A stretch of DNA of 64,000 nucleotides from a bacterium 336/3 (lineage in GTDB: Bacteria; Bacteroidota; Bacteroidia; Cytophagales; Thermonemataceae). A program made the translations under genes and the position numbers. The notes beneath the pieces were generated by a model. The model was not told the DNA's origin, searched no databases, and saw only the letters and a list, made by a program, of their open reading frames with translations. Of the stretch, positions 53,632 to 61,917 are shown piece after piece. The first letter of the stretch is position 1. The number at the start of each line of letters is the position of its first letter. The stretch is from positions 564,107 to 628,106 of the forward strand of contig LJIE01000001.1 of NCBI GenBank assembly GCA_001281695.1, in the 5' to 3' direction.

Positions 53632-54084
53632 CTAATATATTTTATAAACATCTGGATTGTGTAACTCCATCCATCTATCGGGTTTGGTAATTTCAGTCCA
53701 GCCATATTGTTTATACAACCCATGAGCATCTGCTGTAAGCAGAATCCATCGGCGTAATCCCTGTAAATTTGGATGGTTCATAATCGTTGCCATCAGCCAT
53801 TTGGAGAGACCTTGCCCTCTAAACTCAGGCAAAATATATACATCTCCTAAATACGCAACAGTAGCATAATCAGAAACAATTCTGGCATAACCAATTTGTT
53901 GGTTATGGTGGTAAACTCCAAATGTTAGAGAATTTTCGGAGGCTGTTTTCACAGTCTCAAAAGGTATATTCTGACTCCAATAAGATTCTTTTGATAAAAA
54001 ATGATGCACAGCTTGTAAATCTAATTTAGATTTATCTGTTGAAATGCAAAAGTCTCCTGTATAGGCATTTATAGGTTGTATCAT
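53632..54084 (-). CDS. GNAT-family N-acetyltransferase
   Basis: A 150-residue acetyltransferase with strand-turn-helix 'VAYLGDVYILPEFRGQGLSKWLM', where R-G-Q-G-L is the acetyl-CoA-binding P-loop, and the C-terminal 'LLTADAHGLYKQYGW' motif. It lies 5 bases after the cupin gene. It is unrelated in detail to the neighbouring RimJ-like GNAT. Substrate unknown. Confidence 0.88.
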   Translation of the reverse strand: MIQPINAYTGDFCISTDKSKLDLQAVHHFLSKESYWSQNIPFETVKTASENSLTFGVYHHNQQIGYARIVSDYATVAYLGDVYILPEFRGQGLSKWLMATIMNHPNLQGLRRWILLTADAHGLYKQYGWTEITKPDRWMELHNPDVYKIY

Positions 54085-54089
54085 AAATA

Positions 54090-54428
54090 TTATTTTAAAA
54101 AATCTCCATCAATAATTAATAATTTTACACCATTTTCTGAGAACGAACGGTGTGAGCTTAGATTGTCTGATACAATATAACTCATTCCTTTTTTTAAAAG
54201 AAAAGATTCACCATTGTCTAATTCACTTATAAACTCTCCTTCTAAACAATGGACTATATGCCCTTTTTGACACCAATGGTCAGCTAAATAACCCATTGAA
54301 TATTCTACAATACGTATCCTGAATCCATCATATTGTATTGTTTGCCAAAAAGATGTACCAAACTCTCCTATATGTTCAATTTTGGGAATGTTTTCCCAAG
54401 AAATAGTTTGAAAGGGAATAAAACTCAT
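54090..54428 (-). CDS. DHCW-motif cupin-fold protein
   Basis: A 112-residue protein from the ATG at 54428 (MSFIPFQTISWENIP); an upstream in-frame start at 54452 adds a non-typical leader. It shows the motif A-D-H-W-C-x-K-G-H for which the family is named, then 'HCLEGEFISELDNGE' and a final beta strand pair, consistent with a small cupin. Function unknown. It is the first gene of a minus-strand run that extends to 50873. Confidence 0.82.
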   Translation of the reverse strand: MSFIPFQTISWENIPKIEHIGEFGTSFWQTIQYDGFRIRIVEYSMGYLADHWCQKGHIVHCLEGEFISELDNGESFLLKKGMSYIVSDNLSSHRSFSENGVKLLIIDGDFLK

Positions 54429-54483
54429 AAAATAAAAGGTGAAATATATCACACAATATATTCTTTTCTAGAAAATTATAGAA

Positions 54484-54529
54484 ATATAAAATTTAAAAGC
54501 AGTTTAGTAAATAAGACTAAACTGCTTTT
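54484..54529 (-). terminator. strong hairpin terminator after the SRPBCC gene
   Basis: A perfect 14-bp stem AAAAGCAGTTTAGT (54495-54508) pairs with 54516-54529, loop 54509-54515. The AT-rich flank 54484-54494 follows it on the minus strand. It lies 27 bases after the SRPBCC stop and separates two operons. Confidence 0.85.
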
Positions 54530-54555
54530 AATAGATGATGAATGATATAAGAATA

Positions 54556-54996
54556 TTACCTCTCTAAATTATTTTTTAAATCTCTCAAACGTTGCTTTAC
54601 ATTATTTTGAAGATTTTTTTTGATAAAACCTGTGAGCAGACTAAAAGGAAACCGAAGTATAAAAGAATATAAAAATGTTACTTCTGTTGTATTGTCTTCT
54701 ATTTCTTTAAAATTCCAAGAACCTAAAAAACTTTTGAACATAAAAGGTCCTTGAGTCATTTTGATGGCTGTTACTTTGGGTCTATTGAACGAAACATATT
54801 CAGTAATCATTCCTAAGCCATTTTTAGCAACACAATAGGCTTTTACACCTTTATCTGCTTCTACTGCATCCATCAGTTCGGCTTTCTTTAGAAAAGTATC
54901 CCAACGAAGACGATTGTTATAATCTTGTGTAAAATCGAAGGCTGTTTCTTGCTTACAACGAATCAGTATTTTCTCAGTAAATTTAATACCATCCAT
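54556..54996 (-). CDS. SRPBCC-family (polyketide cyclase/dehydrase-like) protein
   Basis: A 146-residue protein with the SRPBCC/START-like pattern: 'ILIRCKQETAFDFTQDYNNRLRWDTFLKKAEL' at the start, 'YVSFNRPKVTAIKMTQGPF', and 'NTTEVTFLYSFILRFPFSLL' before a C-terminal helix. Such proteins bind hydrophobic ligands; the ligand here is unknown. It lies 12 bases after the PepSY gene, so it is probably in the same transcript. Confidence 0.82.
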   Translation of the reverse strand: MDGIKFTEKILIRCKQETAFDFTQDYNNRLRWDTFLKKAELMDAVEADKGVKAYCVAKNGLGMITEYVSFNRPKVTAIKMTQGPFMFKSFLGSWNFKEIEDNTTEVTFLYSFILRFPFSLLTGFIKKNLQNNVKQRLRDLKNNLER

Positions 54997-55008
54997 ACTG
55001 TTAAATAT

Positions 55009-55713
55009 TTAAGAGTTGATAGGGATAGATTTTCTTTTCAATTTTCTAAGTGTAGGTGAACTTACAAACCACAGTACAAAGCCACTCAAGACAGTAATCA
55101 AGCCTAATAACGAAAATATACGTAAAAGAGTGTTATTGATGTTGTCCCTGCCTTCAAAGTCCATAGTGTGTGTCATCCACAAAAAATCAAACCAACGCCA
55201 TGATTGATGCCTGATGGTTTGGAATTTCCCATCAGCTTGCGAAACATACACCTTGATTATATCTCTATGTTCATACTCAATTACATAGGCAGGAAGTTTT
55301 TTCTCTCTGTATTCGTGGTCTTTGGTGATTTCTTTTAAAAGAGTAACATTTTTTACTTTTAAATCGTTTCGGATATGATTACTAGCTATAGCAATGGCTT
55401 CTTCCTTTGTAATTCCTTGTTTTTCTTCACCTGTATGAGCATTGATCAACTTTTCATTATTAATCCAATAATGAGGTATAGCCTGAATATCTCTTAATTC
55501 TATACTCGAAACATCATTTTTATAAACTTCATGGATGGGTTTTAGATTATTAAAAGTCGTTTTTTTAGGTTTTGCTTTAAAATGATCTCCATGAATTTCG
55601 TCTATGTTTGTCCAACTGAAATACAAGCCACTTACAGTCCAGAATATAAACTGTATTCCAATAAAAATACCTAAATAACGATGCGATTTACGAATGAACT
55701 TATGAGATGACAT
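55009..55713 (-). CDS. PepSY-domain membrane protein
   Basis: A 234-residue protein with an N-terminal helix 'YLGIFIGIQFIFWTVSGLYFSW' (PepSY-TM type), two PepSY-like segments ('KEEAIAIASNHIRN', 'YVIEYEHRDIIKVYVSQADGKFQTIRH'), the conserved 'HTMDFEGRDNINN', and a C-terminal helix 'IFSLLGLITVLSGFVLWFV'. PepSY-TM proteins are often linked to iron or siderophore uptake or to reductases. No such gene is adjacent. It begins 6 bases after the preceding gene. Confidence 0.85.
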   Translation of the reverse strand: MSSHKFIRKSHRYLGIFIGIQFIFWTVSGLYFSWTNIDEIHGDHFKAKPKKTTFNNLKPIHEVYKNDVSSIELRDIQAIPHYWINNEKLINAHTGEEKQGITKEEAIAIASNHIRNDLKVKNVTLLKEITKDHEYREKKLPAYVIEYEHRDIIKVYVSQADGKFQTIRHQSWRWFDFLWMTHTMDFEGRDNINNTLLRIFSLLGLITVLSGFVLWFVSSPTLRKLKRKSIPINS

Positions 55714-55719
55714 AAATAA

Positions 55720-56763
55720 TTATTTAAATAATCTTTTGAGTCTTCTTAAAAACTCTGGTAAATTAATCGAAAAAGCACTACCATCATATTTCTTGACACT
55801 TACCAAATCTTTAATTACATCTTCAGTATCATTATTTTGTGGTTCTTTTGTTTTTAGAATTTCTTGAAATTGATAATTTGATAATTGCAAACTTTGTATT
55901 GTAGCATCTTTTGCTTGTATAATAGAGTTTGCCAATGTTAATTGAGATTGTAAGTGCATAATATTTGCTTTCCATTGCATTATAGCAATATCCTCATTTA
56001 GAGAGACTGGAGATAAAATTATTTCAGTAGGAGGGTTTAAATAAATCTGTAAAGCTTCTCTAATTTTTTCTAAAGCATCTATTCCATCTTTTGGAATCAC
56101 TCTAAAAAGGGTTTTACCTGCATCTTCTTTTATTTCTGTATCAGCATCAATACCTAAATCCATTAAAAACTGTGCAAAATAAACTAAATATTGTTTACAG
56201 GAAACTTTAATGTGTTCTGGAAAATTGAAAAATAGGGAAATTTTATTTTTGTCAATCTTACTCAATAAAGATATTGTTGCTAATTCAATAAATTCTTTGA
56301 TTATGGCAATAATACCATTTTCAATGTTTCCTATGGAAGATGTTTTTGATACTTTTAAATTATGAAAACCAAATGAGGGTATAGCATTATCAGCATTTTG
56401 ATACAAAAAAAAATCAATATTATTATGTGTTTTAGCTATTTTTTCAAACTCTTTTATGAAATCAGTAATGCTATACAAATTACTCCAATTCTCAACGGAA
56501 ATTTGTATTTCAATCTCTGCACTATCATCAAATAGAGCAGATATATGCCCGCTTTGCCAATCATCAATAAAAATATCATGAACCCAAACTTCAAAATACT
56601 TTTGGATATCATTGAGGGTGTATGTTTTGATAATATCAATTGCCTCTTTTCTATAAAGTTTGCAATAATGGCTTTGACCTATCACATCTGCATTTTTATC
56701 TTCAATTCCATTTATAGTAACATAGGAATCATTGCCCATTTCTACAAACTGAATATTCAACAT
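55720..56763 (-). CDS. hypothetical protein with C-terminal coiled coil
   Basis: A 347-residue protein. The N-terminal ~230 residues are alpha/beta with no motif I recognise. A helical, coiled-coil-like stretch lies at about 255-305 ('QSQLTLANSIIQAKDATIQS'). The C-terminus is basic ('LRRLKRLFK'). No signal peptide or membrane helix, so cytoplasmic. It is the first gene of the run that includes the PepSY and SRPBCC genes, downstream of the glyA terminator. Confidence 0.65.
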   Translation of the reverse strand: MLNIQFVEMGNDSYVTINGIEDKNADVIGQSHYCKLYRKEAIDIIKTYTLNDIQKYFEVWVHDIFIDDWQSGHISALFDDSAEIEIQISVENWSNLYSITDFIKEFEKIAKTHNNIDFFLYQNADNAIPSFGFHNLKVSKTSSIGNIENGIIAIIKEFIELATISLLSKIDKNKISLFFNFPEHIKVSCKQYLVYFAQFLMDLGIDADTEIKEDAGKTLFRVIPKDGIDALEKIREALQIYLNPPTEIILSPVSLNEDIAIMQWKANIMHLQSQLTLANSIIQAKDATIQSLQLSNYQFQEILKTKEPQNNDTEDVIKDLVSVKKYDGSAFSINLPEFLRRLKRLFK

Positions 56764-56781
56764 ATTATAGATATTTACTCA

Positions 56782-56812
56782 TTCAAAAAAACGCCCTCAA
56801 TTGAGGGCGTTT
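56782..56812 (-). terminator. Rho-independent terminator of glyA
   Basis: A perfect palindrome AAACGCCCTCAA-TTGAGGGCGTTT (56789-56812), followed on the minus strand by a T-run. It lies 11 bases from the glyA stop at 56824. Confidence 0.92.
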
Positions 56813-56823
56813 GCGTTTATGTG

Positions 56824-58119
56824 TTAATATGCAAACAATGGATATTTTTGCATCAATTCATTTACTTTTCCACGAATTTGAACTAGTTTGGTATCGTTAT
56901 CATGGTTTTGTAAAACTTCGTCAATGAATTCTACAATCAACGACATTTCTTGTTCTTTCATACCTCTTGTAGTAATAGCAGCTGTACCAATACGCATACC
57001 AGAAGTAACAAATGGAGATTTGTCATCAAAAGGAACAGCATTTTTATTGATGGTAATATCAGCTTTAATCAATGTTTCCTGAGCCAATTTGCCTGTCAAA
57101 CCTTTAGAACGTAAATCTATGAGCATCAAGTGGTTATCTGTTCCACCAGAAATAATTTGATAACCTTTCTTTACAAACTCATTTGCCATGATTTGGGCAT
57201 TTTTACAAACTTGTTGAGCATATTCGCCAAATGAAGGGCTAAGAGCCTCACCAAAAGCAACAGCTTTTGCAGCAATTACATGCTCCAAAGGACCTCCTTG
57301 TGTACCAGGGAACACAGCAGAATCCAATAATTCAGACATTAATCTCAAATTACCTTTAGGGTTTTTCACTCCAAAAGGGTTTTCAAAATCATTACGAAGC
57401 ATAATCAAGCCACCACGAGGTCCACGAAGAGTTTTGTGAGTGGTAGTTGTAATAATATGGCAATGTTCAAGAGGATCGTTCAATAACTTTTTGGCAATTA
57501 AGCCAGCAGGATGAGAAATATCAGCCAATAATAAAGCACCAACTTTATCTGCAATAGCTCTCAGGCGAGCATAGTCCCAATCTCTCGAATATGCAGAAGC
57601 CCCACAAATAATGAGTTTAGGGCGTTCTTTGAGAGCCGTTTCTTCTACTTTATCCCAATTAATCAATCCTGTTTCTTTTTCTACGCCATAAAAGCTTGGT
57701 TGATACAGTTTTCCAGAGAAGTTTACAGGAGAACCATGTGTTAGGTGTCCGCCATGAGAAAGATCGAACCCTAAAATTTTATCCCCAGCTTGTAATACTG
57801 CAAGCATTACAGCAGCATTCGCCTGAGCACCAGAGTGAGGCTGTACGTTTGCCCAAGTAGCTCCAAAGAGTTCTTTGGCTCTGTCAATAGCTATTTGTTC
57901 AATTTCATCTACAACTTCACAACCTCCATAATAACGTTTGTTGGGTAGACCTTCAGCATACTTGTTGGTAAGTACAGTACCCATTGCATGCATGGTTTGT
58001 TCTGAAACAAAGTTTTCTGATGCAATTAGCTCAATACCATGCAATTGTCGTTTATGTTCTTTTTCAATAAGATTAAAAATTGTGCTGTCTTTATGAGAGT
58101 GAGAAGCAGTGGAGTTCAT
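56824..58119 (-). CDS. glyA: serine hydroxymethyltransferase
   Basis: A 431-residue PLP enzyme from the ATG at 58119; the frame upstream to 58161 is not SHMT-like. Conserved: '[15 protein letters not shown]', '[15 protein letters not shown]', '[15 protein letters not shown]', and the PLP lysine in [14 protein letters not shown]. It interconverts serine and glycine with tetrahydrofolate, supplying one-carbon units. It has its own promoter (58159-58189) and a terminator. Confidence 0.97.
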   Translation of the reverse strand: MNSTASHSHKDSTIFNLIEKEHKRQLHGIELIASENFVSEQTMHAMGTVLTNKYAEGLPNKRYYGGCEVVDEIEQIAIDRAKELFGATWANVQPHSGAQANAAVMLAVLQAGDKILGFDLSHGGHLTHGSPVNFSGKLYQPSFYGVEKETGLINWDKVEETALKERPKLIICGASAYSRDWDYARLRAIADKVGALLLADISHPAGLIAKKLLNDPLEHCHIITTTTHKTLRGPRGGLIMLRNDFENPFGVKNPKGNLRLMSELLDSAVFPGTQGGPLEHVIAAKAVAFGEALSPSFGEYAQQVCKNAQIMANEFVKKGYQIISGGTDNHLMLIDLRSKGLTGKLAQETLIKADITINKNAVPFDDKSPFVTSGMRIGTAAITTRGMKEQEMSLIVEFIDEVLQNHDNDTKLVQIRGKVNELMQKYPLFAY

Positions 58120-58158
58120 AAAACAAAGGATAAAATATTTGATGGATAAAAAGTGATA

Positions 58159-58189
58159 CAAAATTACAGGAAAAATGCCATATCAACAA
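58159..58189 (-). promoter_or_regulatory. Bacteroidota-type promoter of glyA
   Basis: On the minus strand TTG at 58189-58187 and TAATTTTG at 58166-58159 are separated by 20 bases, matching the -33/-7 pattern. The glyA ATG follows about 40 bases later. Confidence 0.65.
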
Positions 58190-58201
58190 ATCAGAAGTTA
58201 T

Positions 58202-58234
58202 AAAAAAAGCCCTGAAAATTTATACTTTCAGGGC
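58202..58234 (-). terminator. Rho-independent terminator of the TPR gene
   Basis: A perfect 9-bp stem GCCCTGAAA (58209-58217) pairs with 58226-58234. The A7 run at 58202-58208 gives a T-tract on the minus strand. It lies 10 bases after the stop at 58244. Confidence 0.9.
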
Positions 58235-58243
58235 AAACTCTTT

Positions 58244-59677
58244 TTACAGATTTAGTATAGTTTTTATATTTAGAGCATCTTTATCGTTGGGAGCATTGAG
58301 TAAGATTCTATACAAATTTGCCTTAGCATTTTCTATATCATCTTTAAGTACAGCAAGAGCTAATTTTCGCCAACTTGCTTCTGAGGTTTCAGGGTTGAGC
58401 AAATCACAGTATAAAGTCGCTTTTTCAATGTTTTTTTCTTTGAGATACCACGTAGAGAGTGTTGTAACTTTGTTTTCGTCTGAAGTGGAAGTCTGCTCCA
58501 ATCTTTTCAAAGTTTCTAATTTTTTAGTATCATTTTTATCATATTTGTCATACAAAGAAACCAAAGAGGTATAACCTCTTATATCATTATGTTCTTTAAT
58601 ATTGAACTCCAACAATCTTTCAGTTTCTTTCCAATTTTTTTCGATAAAATTAATTAAAATAAGACTTTCCAGAGCTCCTATTTCTTTGGTTTCATCATAA
58701 AGCATTTGATAATATTTTTTAGCGTCTTTAGGTTTATTCAGAAACATAGTTACAAAACCCAAAGAATTCAGCATATTGTTACGAGCCTTTTTTTGTTTTT
58801 TATATTGACTTTTGAAAAACTTCTCAGCTTCTTTGTATTCTTTTATTTGGTCATTATTAAGAGAAGAGAAAAGCTTCTGGTAATCTGTAATATCACCATT
58901 TGCTTGTTTCATGAAGTTGTTCATAGCTATCATATAAGCTCTTAAAACTTTTGAAAAATGATAAAGATGCTGATAACCAATTTCTTTGGGTTTTGCTTGT
59001 AAGGCTTTTTCTGCAATACTAATATCTACTTTAGGAGGTATCTGATTTTGATTGAGGGCAATAATGTATTGATACTGATACAACATCACTTGATAAGTAC
59101 AAGCCGTAAGATTATAAGGTTCTAAGGCTAATAAGTCGTTGATGTATTTTTGAGTTTTGTTAAAATCTTTGAATAAATCGAGATGAAGTAAAATAGCCCA
59201 GCCTAAAACATCTTTGTCTTTTGGAAATCTATTAAGAGATTCTTCTAAAACTTTGGTAAGCATGCCATAGCTTTTTGTACCATACAAAAGTCCTAAGACA
59301 TCTAAAAAAGGTTCTACATTAGTAGGCTCTTTTTCTAACCATTCATCATAACTTGTAAGAGCTTGATTAAAATATTTTTCAGCTTGTGTCATATCTCTTT
59401 TTACATAGTAAAAGTCTAAACACAAGTATTTATAAATAGCAGCATCTTTATAAGTATTGGTTACTTTGGCAAGAGCTTCTTTTTCAGAGAGTTTTTCGTA
59501 GGGACCGGGCTTCTCATCAGCTTTGTAATTGTTTGGAACAAAGCCCACAGTGAGTGTATAAGAGCTACTGCCATATCCTAAGACATTGAGTACAGAATCT
59601 TTTTGAGCAGATGAAAATTGTGCATAGCTTTGAAAAAATGCCATGTAAAAAAATAGAAAGGAAAGGACTCGAAGCAT
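58244..59677 (-). CDS. secreted TPR-repeat protein
   Basis: A 477-residue protein with signal peptide MLRVLSFLFFYMAFFQSYAQ. Helical repeats throughout, for example 'AEKYFNQALTSYDEWLEKEPTNVEPFLDVLGLLYG' and 'KDAKKYYQMLYDETKEIGALESLILI', with TPR-like spacing at residues about 80-210 and 300-470. No catalytic domain. It is probably a periplasmic scaffold. Monocistronic, between the glyA promoter and rpsT. Confidence 0.75.
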   Translation of the reverse strand: MLRVLSFLFFYMAFFQSYAQFSSAQKDSVLNVLGYGSSSYTLTVGFVPNNYKADEKPGPYEKLSEKEALAKVTNTYKDAAIYKYLCLDFYYVKRDMTQAEKYFNQALTSYDEWLEKEPTNVEPFLDVLGLLYGTKSYGMLTKVLEESLNRFPKDKDVLGWAILLHLDLFKDFNKTQKYINDLLALEPYNLTACTYQVMLYQYQYIIALNQNQIPPKVDISIAEKALQAKPKEIGYQHLYHFSKVLRAYMIAMNNFMKQANGDITDYQKLFSSLNNDQIKEYKEAEKFFKSQYKKQKKARNNMLNSLGFVTMFLNKPKDAKKYYQMLYDETKEIGALESLILINFIEKNWKETERLLEFNIKEHNDIRGYTSLVSLYDKYDKNDTKKLETLKRLEQTSTSDENKVTTLSTWYLKEKNIEKATLYCDLLNPETSEASWRKLALAVLKDDIENAKANLYRILLNAPNDKDALNIKTILNL

Positions 59678-59732
59678 AGGCTTTTTATTGGTTTAAAACG
59701 AGAAACAAGATAATTTGTTTTTCTAAAAAAGC

Positions 59733-59766
59733 CAAAAAAAAACCTACACTTTAGAGGTGTAGGTTT
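59733..59766 (-). terminator. Rho-independent terminator of rpsT
   Basis: A 10-bp stem AAACCTACAC (59740-59749) pairs with 59757-59766; the A-run upstream gives a minus-strand T-tract. The rpsT stop is 5 bases away. Confidence 0.9.
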
Positions 59767-59771
59767 GTGGC

Positions 59772-60026
59772 TTAAGCTAAGGCGTTTACAAATTTAGCCA
59801 ATTTCGACTTATGATTAGATGCTTTGTTTCTGTGGATAATGTTTTTCTTTGCAAGTTTATCCAACATTGCACTCACTTTAGAAAGCAATTCTGTTGCTTC
59901 AGTTTTGTTAGTGGTTTTACGAAGTTTCTTTTCAAAAGTACGAGTTGTCTTTAAGTAAAAGCGATTTCTCAGTCTTTTTGCCTCGTTAGCTCTGATTCTT
60001 TTTAATGCAGACTTATGATTTGCCAT
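59772..60026 (-). CDS. rpsT: 30S ribosomal protein S20
   Basis: An 84-residue protein starting MANHKSALKRIRANEAKRL at the ATG at 60026. Its basic helical sequence, including 'NIIHRNKASNHKSKLAKFVN', is diagnostic for S20. It binds 16S rRNA early in 30S assembly. An upstream in-frame ATG at 60062 lies in the leader and is rejected. A good promoter precedes it. Confidence 0.96.
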   Translation of the reverse strand: MANHKSALKRIRANEAKRLRNRFYLKTTRTFEKKLRKTTNKTEATELLSKVSAMLDKLAKKNIIHRNKASNHKSKLAKFVNALA

Positions 60027-60069
60027 TGGGGTATTTATTTTGGTTTTTGAGTTCTTTTTCAAAGGATTG

Positions 60070-60099
60070 CAAAATTAGCAATTTATTTTTTTATCCCAA
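60070..60099 (-). promoter_or_regulatory. Bacteroidota-type promoter of rpsT
   Basis: On the minus strand TTG at 60099-60097 and TAATTTTG at 60077-60070 with a 19-base spacer. The rpsT ATG lies 44 bases downstream. Confidence 0.7.
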
Positions 60100-60104
60100 A
60101 AAAA

Positions 60105-60140
60105 AGATGAAAAATAAAGGAGAATTTTTTTATTCTCCTT
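60105..60140 (-). terminator. hairpin terminator of the small gene at 60161
   Basis: A 9-bp stem AAGGAGAAT (60117-60125) pairs with 60132-60140; on the minus strand it is followed by a T-rich stretch. It lies just upstream of the rpsT promoter, which insulates rpsT. Confidence 0.75.
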
Positions 60141-60160
60141 GTTATATTGTTCAAAATCTT

Positions 60161-60343
60161 TTATTCGTGCTTACTATCTTCATGATTTAGGATGTTTGGC
60201 TCTATTTCCTCCAATTCTTTTTCTACACTTCGCAAATCTTCACGTACAAGCCGATGCGTATTTTCGTCTAAGTCCTTGCTTTTTAGAATATTAATAAGCC
60301 TTTCTCTATCAGCCAGTAATTTTTCTTTGTTAAGGTGTATCAT
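60161..60343 (-). CDS. small helical protein of unknown function
   Basis: A 60-residue highly charged protein, predicted helical ('LLADRERLINILKS', 'DLRSVEKELEEIEP'), with no signal peptide. The frame has a clean ATG at 60343 and a terminator 20 bases after the stop, which supports it as a real gene despite its size. No family recognised. Confidence 0.6.
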   Translation of the reverse strand: MIHLNKEKLLADRERLINILKSKDLDENTHRLVREDLRSVEKELEEIEPNILNHEDSKHE

Positions 60344-60555
60344 AATAAATGTTCTTTAATTTAGAAATAAGATTCATGAATTTTATTCTGATAATCAGAT
60401 ATTTATTGCTTTTTGAAACTTATTTAGTTGTATCTTGAGTCTAAATCTAAGTATTTTTTGTTATTCTGTATATACTTAGAAGTTAATTTTTTTTGACTTT
60501 CAAAATGGCACAGCATTTGCTGAAAATGACGCCTACTTTAAAAATTAAGTTTTTG

Positions 60556-60586
60556 TTGAAAAACACCAAAAAAACTATTATCTTTG
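60556..60586 (+). promoter_or_regulatory. Bacteroidota-type promoter of tatA
   Basis: TTG at 60556-60558 and TATCTTTG at 60579-60586 with a 20-base spacer; the tatA ATG is 28 bases downstream. This is one of the clearest matches to the -33/-7 pattern in the window. Confidence 0.75.
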
Positions 60587-60613
60587 CAGTTGAATCGTTT
60601 AAAAAAGAAATTT

Positions 60614-60820
60614 ATGTATTCAGCTTTTTTATTTTTGGGTAACCTTGGGGCTACTGAAATATTAATGATTTTGTTTATTGTTCTGTTACTTTTTGGTGCA
60701 AAAAAGATACCAGAATTAGCAAAAGGTTTGGGTAAAGGTATTCGTGAGTTCAAAGATGCTTCTAAAGAAATTAAGAAAAATATTGAAGAAGAAGCAGATA
60801 GCATACGCGAAAACAAATAA
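60614..60820 (+). CDS. tatA: twin-arginine translocase subunit TatA/TatE
   Basis: A 68-residue protein from the ATG at 60614; the frame extends upstream only to a TTG. Short TM helix ([27 protein letters not shown]), then an amphipathic helix '[18 protein letters not shown]' and an acidic tail, the TatA layout. The conserved Glu (ATEIL) and the '[19 protein letters not shown]' segment are diagnostic. It forms the Tat translocation pore with TatC, which is not in the window. Confidence 0.93.
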   Translation: MYSAFLFLGNLGATEILMILFIVLLLFGAKKIPELAKGLGKGIREFKDASKEIKKNIEEEADSIRENK

Positions 60821-60908
60821 TTAAAATTCCAAAACCCTTGTCTTAAAGAACAAATAGAAAGGTTTAGTCCGTAAATTCTATACGTTCTAATAAAAAATAA
60901 ATTCTGAT

Positions 60909-60940
60909 AAGAGCAGACTACCATAGTCTGCTCTTTATTT
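60909..60940 (+). terminator. Rho-independent terminator after tatA
   Basis: A perfect 12-bp stem AAGAGCAGACTA (60909-60920) pairs with 60924-60935, loop CCA, followed by a T-rich stretch. It lies about 90 bases after the tatA stop. Confidence 0.85.
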
Positions 60941-60993
60941 TAGGTCAAAAAAGGGAATAAAGCTAAAAAAGTTAAAAAGAAAAGCAAATAATC

Positions 60994-61024
60994 TTGACTT
61001 GTAATTTTTTATTTTCTAATTTTG
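60994..61024 (+). promoter_or_regulatory. Bacteroidota-type promoter of the 51-residue protein gene
   Basis: TTG at 60994-60996 and TAATTTTG at 61017-61024 with a 20-base spacer; the ATG at 61059 follows 34 bases later. A good match to the -33/-7 consensus. Confidence 0.7.
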
Positions 61025-61058
61025 CAACCTCAATTTTTGAAATTAAAATCGTACAGAT

Positions 61059-61214
61059 ATGGCAGTTACCAGATTACAGCGTAAGCATCGCAAAAACATA
61101 GCTCGTGCAAAAGCTTATGTAAAAGACGTGAGTCGCTTGATTACTAAGCCTTCTTTGAAAATGGTTGATATAGAGGCAATTAAGAAGGAGTTTGCTGAAA
61201 AAAAAGCTAAGTAA
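61059..61214 (+). CDS. small basic protein of unknown function
   Basis: A 51-residue ORF starting MAVTRLQRKHRKNIARAKAY and ending 'KKEFAEKKAK'. It is basic and helical, with no signal or membrane segment. A strong promoter lies upstream and a perfect terminator just downstream, so it is a stand-alone expressed gene. It looks like a nucleic-acid- or ribosome-associated small protein; that is inference from composition only. I do not recognise a named family. Confidence 0.75.
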   Translation: MAVTRLQRKHRKNIARAKAYVKDVSRLITKPSLKMVDIEAIKKEFAEKKAK

Positions 61215-61245
61215 TTTTCTTAAAAAATTTAGTTATTTCAAAGAG

Positions 61246-61275
61246 CCTGTCAGATAAAATCTGACGGGTTTTTGT
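61246..61275 (+). terminator. Rho-independent terminator of the 51-residue gene
   Basis: A 10-bp stem pairs 61246-61255 with 61259-61268 (one G.T pair), loop AAA, followed by Ts. Confidence 0.9.
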
Positions 61276-61286
61276 GTTAAAAAAAT

Positions 61287-61907
61287 ATGGATATGCTCAA
61301 GAATTTGTATATTGTTAGACATGGAGAAACTGAGTTTAATCGGTTGGGGATGGCACAAGGTAGGGGTGTAGATTCTGAATTAAACGAAACTGGTGAAAAA
61401 CAAGCTAAATCTTTTTTTGAGTATTATCAGCATCTTCCTATTGAAAAAATCTATTTATCAACTCTCAAACGAACAGAACAAACCGTTAAGCACTTTTTGA
61501 ATGTGGGCATCCCCTACGAAAGACACGAAGGGCTTGATGAAATTAGTTGGGGTATTCATGAAGGTAAGCCTTTTAGTGAAGCAACACATCAAGAATATCT
61601 TTATTATACCAATCAGTGGCGTTTGGGAAATACACATGTTGCTATAGAAAATGCTGAAACACCTGAACAAGTTGTAACTCGTCAAAAAGAAATCACAAAA
61701 ATTATTTTAGAATCGCCTGAACAAAATATTCTGATTTGTTCACATGGGCGTGCCATGCGAATACTGTTTTCTTGGTGGTTGGGTTATCCTTTATCTCAAA
61801 TGGATTATTTTGAGCATTATAATACGTCTTTGTATCATTTACAATACACAGGTTCTATGTTCAGAATTATAAAACACAATGATAGAAAACACTTAATGGT
61901 TTCGTAA
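61287..61907 (+). CDS. histidine phosphatase family protein (phosphoglycerate mutase-like)
   Basis: A 206-residue protein with the catalytic R-H-G-E motif (YIVRHGETEFNRLGMAQG), conserved 'LSTLKRTEQTV', and 'ILICSHGRAMRILFSWWLG' providing the second catalytic His. The start could be M1 or M3. Members are phosphatases or mutases acting on sugar phosphates, cobalamin intermediates or others. The substrate is not determined. The next gene starts 10 bases after its stop. Confidence 0.9.
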   Translation: MDMLKNLYIVRHGETEFNRLGMAQGRGVDSELNETGEKQAKSFFEYYQHLPIEKIYLSTLKRTEQTVKHFLNVGIPYERHEGLDEISWGIHEGKPFSEATHQEYLYYTNQWRLGNTHVAIENAETPEQVVTRQKEITKIILESPEQNILICSHGRAMRILFSWWLGYPLSQMDYFEHYNTSLYHLQYTGSMFRIIKHNDRKHLMVS

Positions 61908-61917
61908 TCATTTTTTT

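Noticed and set aside
54495-54529. Possible operator or attachment site palindrome
   Set aside because: The perfect 14-bp inverted repeat sits just after the SRPBCC stop with an AT-rich tail on the minus strand, so a terminator explains it better.
60538-60924. Minus-strand ORF spanning tatA
   Set aside because: It overlaps the tatA promoter, gene and terminator; tatA has diagnostic motifs and this ORF does not.
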